64,000 bases of DNA from Deinococcus peraridilitoris DSM 19664 (GTDB taxonomy: Bacteria > Deinococcota > Deinococci > Deinococcales > Deinococcaceae): the NCBI RefSeq assembly GCF_000317835.1, contig NC_019793.1:2661001-2725000 (forward strand). Reading direction: 5' to 3'. Shown here in pieces: positions 45,472-55,625 of this stretch. The notes under the pieces are model-generated. The model was not told the DNA's origin. It did no database searches and was given only the letters and a program-made list of their open reading frames with translations. Each line of letters begins with the position of its first letter. Position 1 is the stretch's first letter. The translations under genes and the position numbers were made by a program.

Positions 45472-47082
45472 TCAACGCACCTCGCCCGTGGGGAGCGTGA
45501 GGATACCGGTGGCCACCTTTTCGACCAGCCTGCGGTCGTGCGACGCGAACAGCACCGTGCCAGGGTACTCGCGCAGCAATTCCTCAAGCGCGCCGATGGC
45601 TTCCAGGTCCAGGTGATTGGTCGGCTCGTCCAGTATCAGCAGGGACGCGCGCGTCACGGCCAGGCGTGCAAGAGACAGACGCGTATGCTGACCCCCCGAA
45701 AGCCCGCTCAGCACAAAATCCGGTTGGGGTGGCAAGCCCAGCCGGGCCAGCAGGTGGTGCAGGTCCTGGGTACGAAGCGCCGGTTGTGCCGCGCGCAAGG
45801 CTTCGTCCTGGGTGCGATACCCGTGCAGCTCCTCGCCATGCTGCCCGGCCCAGTACACGCTGAGGCCATGACCGGTGACCACGCTGCCCGTCGTCGGTGT
45901 CAGCTGGCCCAGCAGGGCGGCGATCAGGGAACTCTTGCCGCTGCCGTTCGGACCCCTCAGGGCCAGCTTCTCTCCGCGCCGCAAGGTGAAGCTGAGGTCG
46001 GTGAACAGCACTCGCTCGCCGCGGGTGAGGCCAAGACGCTCCACGCGCAGCACGTCCGAGGGTCCGGGCGGCACACCGGGCAGTGGCACCTCCACGCGTG
46101 CGCGTTCCTGATAGGGTTTCTTCAGCACGCACATCTGCTCCAGCCGCTTTTCCAGGGCTTTGGCCCGCGAGGCGTTCACGTTCTGGGCGTTTTGCGCCTT
46201 GCCCTTTGCGAGCAGCTTGTCGCCGTCGGACGCACGGCTCGGGTTGTAGGTGTTCGCGCTGCGGGCCTTGCTTTGCCGCCGTTGCATCTCCTCGGTGAGG
46301 GCCGTACGTTTGCGTTCCTGTGCTTCGTACTGTCGTTCCTGCGCTTCGCGCAGCGTACGCTTGACCGCCATCGCCTCGGAGTAATTGCCCCTGAACTCGT
46401 GGAGTTGCCCGCGCTCCAGCTCTGCCACGCGCGTCACGGTCGCATCGAGAAAAGCCCGGTCGTGTGACACGACGAGGGTTGCCGCAGGAGAAGCGCGCAC
46501 CCACGCCTCCAGCCACGCCAGGCTTTCCGTGTCGAGGTGGTTGGTCGGTTCGTCCAGAAGCCACACCTCGGCACGAGAGAGCAGCAACGCCGCCAGCATG
46601 ACCCGGCGTCCCTGACCGCCCGAGAGTTCAGCAGTACTCAATTCAGCGCGCAGATCCAAACCAGCAAGGACGGCCGCCGCGCGTCCCTCGAAGTCGTAGC
46701 CGCCCAGTACCCGGTAATGCTCTTCGGCAAGCGAGAACGCCTCCAGGTGCGCGGACGTGGGGTCGGTGAGGCGGTCCTGCGCTTTTTCCAGGACGGCGCG
46801 GGCAGTGAGCAGCTCCCGTGGTGTCACCGCTTCCAGCACGGTTCCTGCGACGCGCTCGGCATGCTGGCCCAGCAGTGCCACCCGCCCGGACGTGTGCACG
46901 CTGCCCACGTCGGGCCGTTCCGTGCCCGCCATCAGACGCAGCAATGTGCTTTTCCCGCTGCCATTCGCACCGATCAGGGCAACTTTGTCGCCCGCGCTCA
47001 GCTCAAGCGACACGCCTTCGAATACCTTGTGGTCGCCAAATTGCTTGGCGACACGTTTTACGGAAACACCGTGCATGACCAC
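45472..47082 (-). CDS. ABC-F family ATPase
   Basis: A 536-residue soluble protein with two ABC domains joined by a basic, helical linker (about 220-300) and no membrane part, the ABC-F layout. Walker A motifs are GANGSGKST and GPNGSGKSS; signatures are LSGGQGRR and LSGGQHTR; both LLDEPTNHLD / LILDEPTNHLD Walker B motifs keep the catalytic Glu. ABC-F proteins bind the ribosomal E site and relieve stalls or antibiotics; this could be housekeeping or a resistance type. GTG 47082 has AGGAGG 5 nt upstream, and ATG 47076 is an alternative. Confidence 0.92.
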   Translation of the reverse strand: MVMHGVSVKRVAKQFGDHKVFEGVSLELSAGDKVALIGANGSGKSTLLRLMAGTERPDVGSVHTSGRVALLGQHAERVAGTVLEAVTPRELLTARAVLEKAQDRLTDPTSAHLEAFSLAEEHYRVLGGYDFEGRAAAVLAGLDLRAELSTAELSGGQGRRVMLAALLLSRAEVWLLDEPTNHLDTESLAWLEAWVRASPAATLVVSHDRAFLDATVTRVAELERGQLHEFRGNYSEAMAVKRTLREAQERQYEAQERKRTALTEEMQRRQSKARSANTYNPSRASDGDKLLAKGKAQNAQNVNASRAKALEKRLEQMCVLKKPYQERARVEVPLPGVPPGPSDVLRVERLGLTRGERVLFTDLSFTLRRGEKLALRGPNGSGKSSLIAALLGQLTPTTGSVVTGHGLSVYWAGQHGEELHGYRTQDEALRAAQPALRTQDLHHLLARLGLPPQPDFVLSGLSGGQHTRLSLARLAVTRASLLILDEPTNHLDLEAIGALEELLREYPGTVLFASHDRRLVEKVATGILTLPTGEVR

Positions 47083-47121
47083 GCTGACCTCCTCTCGGAG
47101 AGAAACGAACGTTCAACTGTT

Positions 47122-47146
47122 GCGTTCGGTCAGCGGCGTTCGGTCA
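47122..47146. repeat. Direct repeat GCGTTCGGTCA in the ABC-F leader
   Basis: GCGTTCGGTCA occurs at 47122-47132 and 47136-47146, shortly upstream of the ABC-F start codon, with the palindrome GAACGTTC at 47107-47114. They may be regulator sites or part of a folded leader. Confidence 0.45.
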
Positions 47147-47319
47147 TGCAGCTTCACTCCTACGAGGACGGCGGGCCTTCCCCCAGGAAACCTGGTCGGG
47201 ACCTGTTCACCTTAACGGGCCTGCTGCGCCGGCTCAATACGTCAAGCGGCATACCTTCACCGGAGGCGCCCGCTTTTCCGGAACCCCGTCCGGGCCTCAA
47301 TTCGTCGCGGGCTGCGCGC

Positions 47320-47325
47320 TAGTCT
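47320..47325 (+). promoter_or_regulatory. Leaderless-type -10 box TAGTCT of the threonine aldolase gene
   Basis: TAGTCT is 7 nt before ATG 47333, and no SD is present. Confidence 0.55.
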
Positions 47326-47332
47326 TTACTTC

Positions 47333-48379
47333 ATGACGCAGCTTGACACAGAAGCATCACGCACTCGGCTTTCCAGCCAGGCCATTGACCTGCGCTCGGA
47401 TACCGTCACGGTGCCCGACGAGCGCATGCGCAGCGCGATGGCGCAGGCCGTCGTGGGCGACGATGTGTACGGTGAAGACGCCACGGTGAACCAGTTGCAG
47501 GCGGAGGCCGCTGAACTCATGGGCTTCGAGGCCGGTCTGTTCATGCCGAGCGGCACCATGACCAATCAGGTGGCCATCGCCGTGCACACGCAGCGCGGCC
47601 AGGAAGTGATCGTGCCCGAGGGAGCGCACGTCTACGAGTGGGAGCTCGGCATGATGGCGACCTTCTCGGGCGTTGTGCCGCGTTTCGTGCCTGCGCCGGC
47701 CGGAGTACCGGCGCCCGAAAGCGTCCGGGCGGGTGTGCGCCGCTCGATTCACCAGAGCCCCACCGGCCTGATCGTACTGGAAAATACCCACAACAAGGCG
47801 GGCGGAACGGTCGTACCCCTGGAGGTCATTCACGGGGTGCGCGAGGTGGCGAACTCTGAGGGAATTCCCCTGCACCTTGACGGCGCGCGGGTGATGAACG
47901 CCGCCGTCGCGCTTGGTGTGCCGCTGGCCGAGATCACCCGTCCCTTCGATTCGGTCAGTCTGTGCCTTTCCAAAGGGCTCGGTGCGCCGGTGGGCAGCGT
48001 GCTGGTCGGATCACGCGAATTCATTGGGCGCGCTCACCGGTACCGCAAGATGATGGGTGGGGGTATGCGCCAGGCAGGGATGCTGGCGGCCGCCGGCCTG
48101 CTGGCCCTGCGCGAAGGGCCCGCCCGACTGACACACGATCATCGCCGTGCCCGTGAATTGGCGCAGGCTTTGGTCAACGCCGGATTCTCGGTCGATTTGA
48201 GCAGTGTGCAGACCAACATGGTGTACGCGACCGTCCCGGGCGCGCAGGCCCGGGTCGACGCCTGGAGCGCGCAGGGCGTGAAAGCCAATGCGCTGGGACC
48301 GGACACCGTGCGTTTCGTGCTGCATCACCAGATCACCGACGAGATGCTCACGCGCGCCATTGCCGTGCTGGGAGCCTGA
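47333..48379 (+). CDS. ltaE: Low-specificity L-threonine aldolase
   Basis: A 348-residue PLP enzyme of fold type I that splits L-threonine and L-allo-threonine to glycine and acetaldehyde. Segments: [48 protein letters not shown], and the PLP-lysine region [19 protein letters not shown]. About 15 extra residues precede the homology ([14 protein letters not shown]), consistent with the leaderless-type promoter box at the first ATG. A good intrinsic terminator follows. Confidence 0.94.
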   Translation: MTQLDTEASRTRLSSQAIDLRSDTVTVPDERMRSAMAQAVVGDDVYGEDATVNQLQAEAAELMGFEAGLFMPSGTMTNQVAIAVHTQRGQEVIVPEGAHVYEWELGMMATFSGVVPRFVPAPAGVPAPESVRAGVRRSIHQSPTGLIVLENTHNKAGGTVVPLEVIHGVREVANSEGIPLHLDGARVMNAAVALGVPLAEITRPFDSVSLCLSKGLGAPVGSVLVGSREFIGRAHRYRKMMGGGMRQAGMLAAAGLLALREGPARLTHDHRRARELAQALVNAGFSVDLSSVQTNMVYATVPGAQARVDAWSAQGVKANALGPDTVRFVLHHQITDEMLTRAIAVLGA

Positions 48380-48388
48380 AACGGGAAG

Positions 48389-48429
48389 AAGACCAAGCGT
48401 GGCAAGGATGATTCCACGCTTGGTCTTTT
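48389..48429 (+). terminator. Intrinsic terminator after the threonine aldolase gene
   Basis: 14-bp perfect arms (AAGACCAAGCGTGG at 48389-48402, complement at 48414-48427) followed by TTTT. Confidence 0.9.
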
Positions 48430-48460
48430 CGGCTATGACGCCGTTTGCCCGGTCCTCGGT

Positions 48461-48466
48461 TAGGCT
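48461..48466 (+). promoter_or_regulatory. Leaderless-type -10 box TAGGCT of the CPBP protease gene
   Basis: TAGGCT is 6 nt before ATG 48473, without an SD. Confidence 0.5.
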
Positions 48467-48472
48467 GGCGGC

Positions 48473-49429
48473 ATGACGTCCGAGTCCGGCGCCTCTTTGC
48501 CTTCCGCTGCCCCCGAACTGTCCCACCTCAATCCCGTGACCGCCAACCGCGCGATGTTGCTGTACCTGCTGTTCTCGGCGGGACTGCAACTGCTGCTGGG
48601 ATTGGTTTTCCGCCTGTCCATCGGCGCGATTCTGGTGATCGAAGGGCTGCTGCTGATCATCCTCCTGCCGCTGATGTTTCCGGGAGCGTGGCGTGAACTG
48701 CGCCAGCATCACCGATGGCGCACCCCCCCCGACCTGCTCACCATGCTGGGCGCGTTTGGTCTGGGTTTTGTCGCCTCGCGTGCCTTCACGGTGTTTTTGC
48801 AGGCGGTTTGGCCGGGCAGCTCCCAGGCTTTGCAGGAGTACAATCTGCAGTTTCTGCAGGGCGGCGGCGTGCTGCTGGTCCTGATCGGCGGCGGACTGCT
48901 GATACCCTTTGTCGAGGAATGGGTTTTTCGGGGCTTCGGGCTGACCGGTTACGAGCGGCGGCGATCGCCACTGATGGCGGCCTTGTGGACCAGCCTGCTT
49001 TTTGCCTTGATTCACGGCGTGCCGGCACAAGTGCTGGCCGTGCTGCCCCTGGGCTGGGTGATCGCGCGGGCAGTGCAGTTTTCCGGCAGTTTCTGGACCG
49101 GGGTAGGAATGCACGTGCTCAACAACTCGCTGTCACTGGGGCTGGCTGCATTGCTGCTCTCCAGTCCCGTCTTCGAGCAACTGCTGCAGGAAAGTGCCTC
49201 CAGCGCGCGGGTGTCACTGGCAGCGGGCCTGGCAGCGCTTGTAGTGGCGCTCGCCGCGCTGTGGGGTGCGGCGGCCTGGCTGCGGGTGCGTGAAACGCGT
49301 CCAATCGAGCGGGGTCCGCTGTGGTCGGCCAGCCTGCTGGTACCGCTGGCTTTTTTTGTGCTGAGCGCAGCCGTGTCCTTGTCAGGACAACGGCTGTCGC
49401 AGTTGATCGGCTTGCTGCGCCCCCAATAA
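48473..49429 (+). CDS. CPBP-family intramembrane metalloprotease
   Basis: A 318-residue membrane protein with about eight helices. The CAAX-protease/bacteriocin-processing (Abi) motifs are complete: EEWVFR (148-153, the EExxxR motif), FALIH (His181) and the late HVLNN (His214, Asn217). Relatives of Rce1 cut C-terminal peptides or act in bacteriocin immunity and membrane-protein turnover. No peptide partner is nearby. The last 60 residues form additional helices beyond the core. Confidence 0.92.
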   Translation: MTSESGASLPSAAPELSHLNPVTANRAMLLYLLFSAGLQLLLGLVFRLSIGAILVIEGLLLIILLPLMFPGAWRELRQHHRWRTPPDLLTMLGAFGLGFVASRAFTVFLQAVWPGSSQALQEYNLQFLQGGGVLLVLIGGGLLIPFVEEWVFRGFGLTGYERRRSPLMAALWTSLLFALIHGVPAQVLAVLPLGWVIARAVQFSGSFWTGVGMHVLNNSLSLGLAALLLSSPVFEQLLQESASSARVSLAAGLAALVVALAALWGAAAWLRVRETRPIERGPLWSASLLVPLAFFVLSAAVSLSGQRLSQLIGLLRPQ

Positions 49430-49511
49430 ATTGCTGGTCTGGCTGCTGCCCGCCTGGCCCCGCCGACGGGCCTTTATCTGCTTCGTAAGAACCTTGCAAG
49501 AAGCTGTTTCG

Positions 49512-49517
49512 TACCCT
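49512..49517 (+). promoter_or_regulatory. Leaderless-type -10 box TACCCT
   Basis: TACCCT lies 5 nt before ATG 49523. Short GGGG follows it, but too close to the ATG for an SD. Confidence 0.4.
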
Positions 49518-49522
49518 GGGGC

Positions 49523-49972
49523 ATGACCGAGGCTCAATTTGGCCCCCTCGTCCACGAGGCCCTGGAATACGCGTTGCTCAGTCGCGCCTGCGCGCATGGT
49601 TGCAGCGCGCAGGCCTTGTACGGTGTGGTGCCCGGTGGGCGCGACGCGCTCCTCGCAGCCGTCGCCGTCGGGTATCTGGTTCGGCGTGGCGATCTGTACT
49701 TTTTGACGCGCCAGGGAGAAGACCGGCTTGACGTGCTGTTCTTGCGGCTGCATGCCCAGCCGGACGGCGACCTGACCATGCGTGTCCTGCGGCTGCTGTC
49801 GGCCATCGGGCCGCTGACCTCCGAGCAGATCGCGCAGGCGCTGGGGGCCAGCAGCAGCGCCACCCAGCGCGTGGCGCAGGAACTGGCCGCCGACGGCTAC
49901 CTGATTCGCACGGTGGTCAGGATCGGCGCGTCTCGCGGTCGCGGCCGTCATCTTTACGCCCTGGCGGCCTGA
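49523..49972 (+). CDS. Winged-helix transcriptional regulator-like protein
   Basis: A 149-residue protein that appears to contain two helical DNA-binding units. The first half (about 5-72) ends in a wing-like YLVRRGDLYFLTRQGEDRL. The second (about 85-148) is a classic winged helix: TMRVLRLLSAIGPLTSEQIAQ, then LGASSSATQRVAQELAADGYL and a wing. It resembles MarR/GntR-like modules without an effector domain. A small basic gene follows 36 nt downstream. Target genes unknown. Confidence 0.7.
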   Translation: MTEAQFGPLVHEALEYALLSRACAHGCSAQALYGVVPGGRDALLAAVAVGYLVRRGDLYFLTRQGEDRLDVLFLRLHAQPDGDLTMRVLRLLSAIGPLTSEQIAQALGASSSATQRVAQELAADGYLIRTVVRIGASRGRGRHLYALAA

Positions 49973-50008
49973 AGGTAGTACACTACACCTCTCTTGAAAG
50001 GTGAACTG

Positions 50009-50203
50009 GTGAAACTCCTGTCGCGCGCCGACGTGCTGTTGGCCGGCCGCCCCGAGCTGATGCAGGCCCTGCGCAACGATCCGGCCGTGTTCATCGCCTC
50101 ACCGCTCAACGGACTGCGCCCGCAACAAAAGCGCAAGGTGCGGGCGGTGGCCAAGAAAATTCACGCGGTGCTGCGGACGCAGCCGCCGTTACTGCCGCTC
50201 TGA
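50009..50203 (+). CDS. Small basic protein
   Basis: A 64-residue Leu/Arg/Lys-rich protein (LRPQQKRKVRAVAKKIHAVL is the basic half). I take the GTG at 50009 because AAAGGTGA lies 5 nt upstream; the frame is also open from the TTG at 49994. The short intergenic region before it carries the inverted repeat GTAGT-AC-ACTAC (49975-49986) overlapping a TACACT box, so it may be separately regulated from the winged-helix gene. Function unknown. Confidence 0.55.
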   Translation: MKLLSRADVLLAGRPELMQALRNDPAVFIASPLNGLRPQQKRKVRAVAKKIHAVLRTQPPLLPL

Positions 50204-50241
50204 GTCGAGCTGAGGGTATGTCGGGCTGGGGGTGTGCCGCG

Positions 50242-50985
50242 TCAACGGAGAGAGGACGCGTCGTAGAAGCGGGCGACTGCTTCCCAGACTTCGCGCAGAA
50301 CCGTTTCGCCGGGCAGGTGGTCTTCGTCGGGCAGGGTCTTCAACGTGCTGCCGGGCAGGAGGGCGTGCAGCCTGGCGCTCTGCTCAGGCCGCACCTGCCG
50401 GTCGGCAGTCGACGCGACGATCAGTACGGGCGCGCGAATCCGCCCGGCCTGATGCAGCGGCGAGCGTTCCTGCCACAGGCCGTCGGCGCAGACTGCTTCG
50501 AGGTAACGGGTGACAAAAGAGAAGCTCGTGGTGCGCGCAAAATCCTTAACGTCCGTGGGCGCGTTCAGGACGGCGGTGGCCGTGACCGGGGCGCCCTGCG
50601 CCAGGGTGAGCAGCGCCACCAGACCGCCTTGCGAAAAGCCGTACAGATACAGCTGTTGGGCCCCGGTGCGTGCCTGAAGCCAGTTCAGTGCCCGGATGGT
50701 GTCGTGAGGCTGCCGCAGGCCGTAGTCGTCACAGCCCCCTGAGCCTCGTGAGCCGCGCAGGGACAGCGTGAGGACGTGAAAGCCACGCTCACGAAAAAAA
50801 CGCGCGGCATGCAGATGGCTGGAGGCATCTTCGCCCCAGCCGTGCAGCAGCAGCAACGCCCGCTGTGAGGTCCACGCTTCGAGCAGATAGCCTCCCAGCG
50901 TCAGGTCGTCGAAGACGAGTTCGACTGGGTGCGCGTCGGGCACCTGGGGCAAGTGCACACCGGCGATGTGCGGGTATTCGTTCAT
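50242..50985 (-). CDS. Alpha/beta hydrolase
   Basis: A 247-residue cytoplasmic hydrolase. The oxyanion region is LLLHGWGEDAS, the nucleophile elbow GFSQGG, the acid IVASTADRQV and the catalytic His DEDHLPGE. It resembles esterases and acyl-peptide-hydrolase-like enzymes of broad specificity. The ATG at 50985 follows GAGGAGCAGGC. It is divergent from the paaZ-paaK operon and may share regulatory DNA with it, but a phenylacetate role is only suggested by position. Confidence 0.85.
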   Translation of the reverse strand: MNEYPHIAGVHLPQVPDAHPVELVFDDLTLGGYLLEAWTSQRALLLLHGWGEDASSHLHAARFFRERGFHVLTLSLRGSRGSGGCDDYGLRQPHDTIRALNWLQARTGAQQLYLYGFSQGGLVALLTLAQGAPVTATAVLNAPTDVKDFARTTSFSFVTRYLEAVCADGLWQERSPLHQAGRIRAPVLIVASTADRQVRPEQSARLHALLPGSTLKTLPDEDHLPGETVLREVWEAVARFYDASSLR

Positions 50986-51036
50986 GCCTGCTCCTCTGGC
51001 AGACGCAGTCTGACGTTCGGCTGCCAGACAAGCGCG

Positions 51037-51084
51037 TTGACACCGGTGACGGGCCCTGCTTAAATCATCCTAACTAATGTTAGG
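51037..51084 (+). promoter_or_regulatory. paaZ promoter with PaaR-like operator
   Basis: TTGACA (51037-51042) and TTAAAT (51060-51065) are 17 nt apart. The perfect 6-4-6 inverted repeat CCTAACTAATGTTAGG (51069-51084) sits at the expected transcription start. It fits most defined positions of the Thermus PaaR site as I recall it (CNAACGNNCGTTNG), so a TetR-type PaaR repressor is likely. Leader about 170 nt. Confidence 0.6.
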
Positions 51085-51242
51085 AAGCGCTTGGAGAGGC
51101 CAGTTAAATGTCGCCCGGAAGTGCTGCTTCCTGGGTGATTTCGGACCGGGTAGGCTCAGGTAGACTCTGCCGGCTCGTTTCCCGTGCGGGTCCTGCCCTT
51201 CGGACGCCCACGCTCCTCGCCTGAAGCCTGAAAGGAAGCAAC

Positions 51243-53306
51243 ATGACAACTTCTCCTCCTTCATCCGCCCGGTCGCTGGCCAGCTTCGTGCACGGTCAAT
51301 GGATCCACGGCCAGGGCGGTACCGAAGTGCTCGACGCCGTGTACGGCGCGCCCCTCGCGCGGGTCAGCAGTGACGGCATCGATTTTGCGCAGGTGCTGCG
51401 CTACGGACGCGAAACCGGCTGCCGGCACCTCTCGCGCACCACTTTTCACGACCGTGCCCGCATGCTGCGCGCCCTGGCCAGCTACCTGCTGGAGCGCAAA
51501 GAAGCCTTTTACCAGCTCTCCTTTCACACCGGCACCACCCGGCGTGACGGCTGGGTGGACATCGAAGGCGGTATCGGCGCGCTGTTCAGCTACTCCAGCA
51601 TCGCGCGGCGCGAGCTGCCCAACGAGCGTTTCCTGCTGGAAGGCGAGGTCGAGCAGCTCTCCAAGGGAGGGTCGTTCGTGGGACGCCACGTGCTCGTACC
51701 ACGCGAGGGGGTGGCGCTGCACATCAACGCCTACAACTTTCCAGTGTGGGGCATGCTGGAGAAATTCGCGCCCAACTTCATCGCGGGTGTGCCGGCCATC
51801 GTCAAGCCGGCCACCCAGACCGCGTACCTGACCGAGGCGGTCGTGCGCGCCATCACCGAGTCGGGTCTGCTGCCCGAAGGCGCTTTGCAGCTGATCTGCG
51901 GCGGTACGGGCGATCTCTTCGATCACCTCGAGGAGCAGGACCTGGTGACCTTCACGGGCTCGGCGGCCACCGCAAGCTGCCTGAAAGTTCACCCGAACAT
52001 CGTGGCGCGCAGCATTCCTTTCAACACCGAGGCCGATTCGCTCAACTGCATCGTGCTGGGGGAGAGCGTGCGTCCGCACGACCCCGAATTCGACCTGTTC
52101 GTGCGTGAGGTGGCGGGCGAAATGACCTCCAAGGCCGGGCAGAAGTGTACGGCCATCCGGCGGGTGATCGTGCCACGCAGCGTGACCGGAGAGGTGGTGG
52201 AAGCCTTGCGGACGCGACTGTCGGGAGTGACCCTCGGTGACCCTTCGCGCGAGGATGTGCGCATGGGTCCACTGGTGAGCGCGCATCAGCGTAACGAAAC
52301 CCGCAAGGTCGTGGAAGCCCTGTGCGGTGAGGCCGAGCTGGTGGTGGGCGGCGAGGTGCCCGAGTTGCGGGGCGGTGACTGGGAAAAGGGCGGTTTCATG
52401 GCCCCGACCGTGCTGCTGTGCGAGCGGCCACTGACGGCCAACGCGCCGCACGAACTCGAAGCCTTCGGGCCGGTCGTGACCTTGATGCCCTACGAGGGCG
52501 AACAGGAAGCCAGCGCGCTGGCGCGGCGCGGACGTGGCAGCCTGGTGGCCAGCATTGTCACCTATGACCGCACCGAAGCCCGTTCGCTTTTCTTCGGGCT
52601 GGCCAGCGCGCACGGGCGGGTCTTGATGCTCAACCGCGACAACGCGGGGGAAAGCACCGGCCACGGCTCTCCGCTGCCACAGCTCAAGCACGGCGGGCCG
52701 GGCCGCGCGGGTGGAGGAGAGGAACTGGGAGGGCTGCGCAGCGTCAAGCACTATCTGCAGCGCACTGCCCTGCAGGCCGATCCCACCACCCTGATGGCGC
52801 TGACGGGCGAGTATGTGCGTGGCGCGCAGGTCAGCGAGGACGCCGTCCACCCGTTTCGCAAGCATTTCGAGCAGCTGCAGGTGGGTGATTCCTTGCTGAC
52901 CCACCGCCGCACCGTGACCGAGACGGATCTGGTGAACTTTGCCAACGTCAGCGGTGACACCTTCTATGCCCACACCGACGAGATTGCCGCGCGCGACTCG
53001 ATTTTCGGGCGCCGCGTCGCGCACGGGTATTTTCTGGTGTCCGCCGCTGCCGGCCTGTTCGTCAGCCCGGCTCCTGGCCCAGTGCTGGCAAATTACGGCC
53101 TGGAGCATCTGCGTTTCATCGAGAGCGTGGGCATCGGTGATACCATCCGTGCGCGTCTGACCGTCAAAAGCAAGACCGCCAAGGACACGCGTCCCGGCGA
53201 GCGGCCGACCGGCGTGGTCGAGTGGGCAGTCGACATCACCAACCAGCATGATCAGCTTGTGGCGACCTACTCGATCCTGACGCTGGTCGAGCGGACGCAG
53301 GGGTAA
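51243..53306 (+). CDS. paaZ: Bifunctional PaaZ (aldehyde dehydrogenase + oxepin-CoA hydrolase)
   Basis: PaaZ opens the oxepin-CoA ring and oxidises the resulting semialdehyde in aerobic phenylacetate breakdown. The 687-residue protein has an N-terminal aldehyde dehydrogenase domain (about 1-520; [31 protein letters not shown], catalytic Cys in [12 protein letters not shown]) and a C-terminal MaoC-type hotdog hydratase (about 540-685; [33 protein letters not shown] with the catalytic Asp/His). ATG 51243 follows AAAGGAAG. paaK follows 45 nt downstream. Confidence 0.96.
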   Translation: MTTSPPSSARSLASFVHGQWIHGQGGTEVLDAVYGAPLARVSSDGIDFAQVLRYGRETGCRHLSRTTFHDRARMLRALASYLLERKEAFYQLSFHTGTTRRDGWVDIEGGIGALFSYSSIARRELPNERFLLEGEVEQLSKGGSFVGRHVLVPREGVALHINAYNFPVWGMLEKFAPNFIAGVPAIVKPATQTAYLTEAVVRAITESGLLPEGALQLICGGTGDLFDHLEEQDLVTFTGSAATASCLKVHPNIVARSIPFNTEADSLNCIVLGESVRPHDPEFDLFVREVAGEMTSKAGQKCTAIRRVIVPRSVTGEVVEALRTRLSGVTLGDPSREDVRMGPLVSAHQRNETRKVVEALCGEAELVVGGEVPELRGGDWEKGGFMAPTVLLCERPLTANAPHELEAFGPVVTLMPYEGEQEASALARRGRGSLVASIVTYDRTEARSLFFGLASAHGRVLMLNRDNAGESTGHGSPLPQLKHGGPGRAGGGEELGGLRSVKHYLQRTALQADPTTLMALTGEYVRGAQVSEDAVHPFRKHFEQLQVGDSLLTHRRTVTETDLVNFANVSGDTFYAHTDEIAARDSIFGRRVAHGYFLVSAAAGLFVSPAPGPVLANYGLEHLRFIESVGIGDTIRARLTVKSKTAKDTRPGERPTGVVEWAVDITNQHDQLVATYSILTLVERTQG

Positions 53307-53351
53307 GTACGGTCCAGGCGCAGTTCAGAAGTTGCTTCTTCTGGAGGAAAC

Positions 53352-54632
<1,281 letters not shown>

Positions 54633-54759
54633 AGCGCGACCAGAAACCGCCCTCATCGTGCAGAAACACGGAGCAGCCCGTGCGTCATGAGTAAAAAGTC
54701 AACGATTGGTCATGACGCTGTCAGGTGAGGCGGGTGAACGTTGAGTAAAGTACAGTCAT

Positions 54760-55044
54760 GTGGTTGGATGGCGTGAACGCCCGGTTGGCAACGGAAGTAG
54801 GGAACTGCTCGGTACCCGACTCGCTTTGAACGAAGCTGAGCAGCAGGCACTGACCGAGTTGCTGCAGCTCCTGTCCCTACACCTGGCCGGTCGGAGTGTG
54901 ATTATGAGCGAAATCGAGCAGGTCTGCCAGGGGGGAGAGGCGACCTTTGAGGGTCTCTTGCGCACCTACCGTACAGAACAGCTCAACTACCGTTCATTCG
55001 GGGAGCCACACAACCATCGGCTTGAGCCCAGCGCCGCCGGATGA
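54760..55044 (+). CDS. Possible small hypothetical protein
   Basis: A 94-codon open frame that, from about residue 15, looks like a real helical protein (LNEAEQQALTELLQLLSLHL, then EIEQVCQGGEATFEGLL). The start is uncertain: GTG 54760 has no SD, and the ATG at 54904 would leave only 46 residues. A TACAGT box at 54751-54756 is too close to the start for the usual leaderless spacing. It could be a shortened or frame-disturbed gene. Not recognised. Confidence 0.35.
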   Translation: MVGWRERPVGNGSRELLGTRLALNEAEQQALTELLQLLSLHLAGRSVIMSEIEQVCQGGEATFEGLLRTYRTEQLNYRSFGEPHNHRLEPSAAG

Positions 55045-55108
55045 GCGGACGAAACACGGTCAACCGTTTTCACGGAGAAGGGCAGCGCCTGAAGCTCCCT
55101 TGGCCGGG

Positions 55109-55339
55109 TCAATTGACAATGGCGAGCAGAAACACCTGTTTTTCTTCGACCACATCGGACAGTCCGTGCAAGGCGAACTGGTAGTCATGGCCGTGGTGCT
55201 GGACCCAGGTGGTTCCGTTCTGCGCCACCTGAAACCCCACCGAATCACCTGTTTTCAGCCAACCCAGCGAACTCTCCACGACATGACCCGGCACGCCATG
55301 CTCGAAGTTCCCAGCCTCGCAAAGAATCATGACTTCCAT
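55109..55339 (-). CDS. Small hypothetical protein, leaderless-type start
   Basis: A 76-residue acidic protein (starts MEVMILCEAGNFEHG). Alternating hydrophobic residues (GDSVGFQVAQNGTTWVQHH, then DYQFALHGLSDVVEEKQVFL) suggest a compact beta-barrel-like domain, perhaps KOW/SH3-like. The frame is open further upstream, but that part is not protein-like, and a TACGCT box lies 5 nt before ATG 55339. No close family recognised. Confidence 0.55.
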   Translation of the reverse strand: MEVMILCEAGNFEHGVPGHVVESSLGWLKTGDSVGFQVAQNGTTWVQHHGHDYQFALHGLSDVVEEKQVFLLAIVN

Positions 55340-55344
55340 GACCC

Positions 55345-55350
55345 AGCGTA
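55345..55350 (-). promoter_or_regulatory. Leaderless-type -10 box TACGCT
   Basis: TACGCT lies 5 nt before ATG 55339, with no SD. Confidence 0.45.
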
Positions 55351-55571
55351 AAAGGCCGGAATGCGGCCCGACATCTGGTTTCGTGAACGCCGCCGCGCGG
55401 GGCGTCCATTTTTCTTTAGCGCAACATTGAAAGAAAAAGCTCTTCCCAAGATGAGCCTTCTGCCCGCCGACCGGACAGCCTTTGCGGCTCAGGCGTTCTG
55501 AAAGCTGCCCGCTTGGTGCGGCCCCACTGACAGCCCCGACTGACACTGTGAACGCCGCCTTCATCAGTTTT

Positions 55572-55611
55572 CATGGAGAGCGCCGGGCACAGCGGCCCGG
55601 CGCTCTCCATG
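55572..55611 (-). terminator. glnS hairpin
   Basis: A perfect 17-bp inverted repeat (55572-55588 and 55595-55611) with a 6-nt loop, 14 nt past the glnS stop. No U tract on the glnS strand. Confidence 0.75.
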
Positions 55612-55625
55612 AACCGAGAATGCAC

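Noticed and set aside
51261..53249. 662-codon minus-strand open frame over paaZ
   Set aside because: Antisense artefact; paaZ on the other strand has complete catalytic motifs.
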